Below, in pieces: positions 63,274 to 64,000 of a stretch of DNA of 64,000 bases. This stretch comes from Roseovarius faecimaris (GTDB lineage: Bacteria > Pseudomonadota > Alphaproteobacteria > Rhodobacterales > Rhodobacteraceae). The stretch's first letter is position 1, and every line of letters starts with the position of its first letter. Under the pieces are notes generated by a model, which ran no database searches, was not told the origin of the DNA, and worked only from the letters and a program-made list of their open reading frames with translations. The translations under genes and the position numbers were made by a program. Location: contig NZ_CP034348.1 of the NCBI RefSeq assembly GCF_009762325.1, positions 998,501 to 1,062,500 of the forward strand, given 5' to 3'.

Positions 63274-64000
63274 AATGGGCCTTTGCCTCGTAAAGCGTTT
63301 CGATGCTGATCACTTTCTCGCCGCGATCGGCCGCGAAAAGCTCGGTATTGCGCCGGGCCTTGCCGCGTACGAAGAAGGGGATCTTCTTGAGTTCCTTCTC
63401 GGCATCCGCCAGCCAGATGACTTCTGCGCTTTCCTGCCTTGGCTCGGGCTCGTCCGGCGGCGGCGGGGCAGCATGGCCGCCATGATGGCTGGGTCCGGCC
63501 GCATCGTGAAACTCGAAATCGTCGCGGAACATGTGCAACAGGTGCTCTTCCAGCCCCATCACCAGCGGATGCACCCAGGTGTCAAAGATGACATTGGCAC
63601 CCTCGATGCCCATTTGCGGGGCATAGCGCGCCGGGAAATCCTGCACATGCACCGGCGCGGAAATCACCGCGCAGGGAATGCCGAGCCGCTTGGCGATATG
63701 GCGCTCCATCTGGGTGCCGAGGATCAGCTCCACCGCCAGATCCTCGATGGCGCGCTCCACCTCCAGATAATCATCCGTGATCAGCGCCTCGACGCCGTAT
63801 TCCTTTGCCAGAGCCCGGATGGGGCGGGCCATCTCGCGGTTGTAGCAGCCAAGGCCGACCACCTCGAACCCCATCTCATCGCGAGCGATGCGGGCCGCCG
63901 CGGCCACATGGGTGCCATCACCGAAAAGAAAGACACGCTTGCCGGTCAGATAGGTCGAGTCAACGCTGGCCGCATACCAGGGCAGGCGCAGACGGGAGGT
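63263..64000 (-). CDS. bchB: Light-independent protochlorophyllide reductase subunit B, 5' end outside window
   Basis: Catalytic subunit with BchN of dark-operative protochlorophyllide reductase. The C-terminal 245 residues are visible: [94 protein letters not shown] (partial), [33 protein letters not shown] and the C-terminal substrate-contact domain [23 protein letters not shown]. The frame is open to base 64000, so the start lies outside. bchN and bchF would be expected further out. Confidence 0.96.
   Translation of the reverse strand, partial: TSRLRLPWYAASVDSTYLTGKRVFLFGDGTHVAAAARIARDEMGFEVVGLGCYNREMARPIRALAKEYGVEALITDDYLEVERAIEDLAVELILGTQMERHIAKRLGIPCAVISAPVHVQDFPARYAPQMGIEGANVIFDTWVHPLVMGLEEHLLHMFRDDFEFHDAAGPSHHGGHAAPPPPDEPEPRQESAEVIWLADAEKELKKIPFFVRGKARRNTELFAADRGEKVISIETLYEAKAHYAR

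Overview
The window (about 63% G+C by impression) comes from an alphaproteobacterium of the Rhodobacterales, most likely a roseobacter-group aerobic anoxygenic phototroph. The evidence is the gene content and order of its photosynthesis gene cluster, the oxygen-dependent cyclase gene acsF, a spheroidene monooxygenase gene (crtA), a reaction-centre cytochrome gene (pufC) in place of pufX, and housekeeping synteny such as glyS followed by a PPDK-like gene and yqeY divergent from carA. The genus cannot be fixed from the sequence alone.

Positions 1-28339 are mostly housekeeping genes: the 3' part of glyS, a PPDK-like gene with an eroded ATP-grasp half, a SleB-type hydrolase, a DUF2244 protein, yqeY, carA, a membrane glycosyltransferase, a GntR regulator, a HAD phosphatase, a UbiH-like hydroxylase, a class V aminotransferase, a Hint-domain protein, two Lrp regulators divergent from ilvC, an EamA transporter, folP and folB. 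These are followed by a DUF465 gene with a 39-codon ORF, an OxyR-like regulator with a cupin gene, a DksA/TraR-type gene, a GNAT gene, ctaD, cytochrome c2 (cycA), lipB, tRNA-Leu(GAG) and a 2-oxoglutarate/Fe(II) dioxygenase-like gene.

Positions 28324-64000 are a near-continuous photosynthesis gene cluster. On the minus strand lie crtA-bchI-bchD-bchO. Divergent from them is crtI-crtB-tspO, which runs into the convergent crtD-crtC. crtE-crtF follows, and then bchC-bchX-bchY-bchZ-pufQ-pufB-pufA-pufL-pufM-pufC-dxs on the plus strand. A bidirectional terminator at about 51.2 kb separates dxs from the oppositely oriented superoperon bchB-bchH-bchL-bchM-lhaA-puhA-puhB-puhC-bciE-acsF-puhE-hemA, whose bchB runs off the window. 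Together these genes cover ALA and DXP precursor supply, much of bacteriochlorophyll a synthesis, the spheroidene/spheroidenone branch, and the structural and assembly proteins of the RC-LH1 complex. Not seen in the window are bchF, bchN, bchE, bchJ, bchG, bchP, idi, ppsR, ppaA, pucBA and pufX.

Five exact TGT-N12-ACA sequences (the CrtJ/PpsR operator pattern) lie in three control regions: one between crtA and crtI, two between crtD and crtE, and two upstream of bchC. FnrL-like sites lie upstream of ctaD and of the DksA/TraR-type gene. The most notable observations are a tri-haem PufC, crtA and crtC frames without an ordinary start codon where one is expected, a PPDK-like protein with a degenerate ATP-grasp half, an OxyR-like regulator without the peroxidatic cysteine, and several perfect hairpins in the puf operon. 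No CRISPR array, transposase, integrase or phage gene was recognised.
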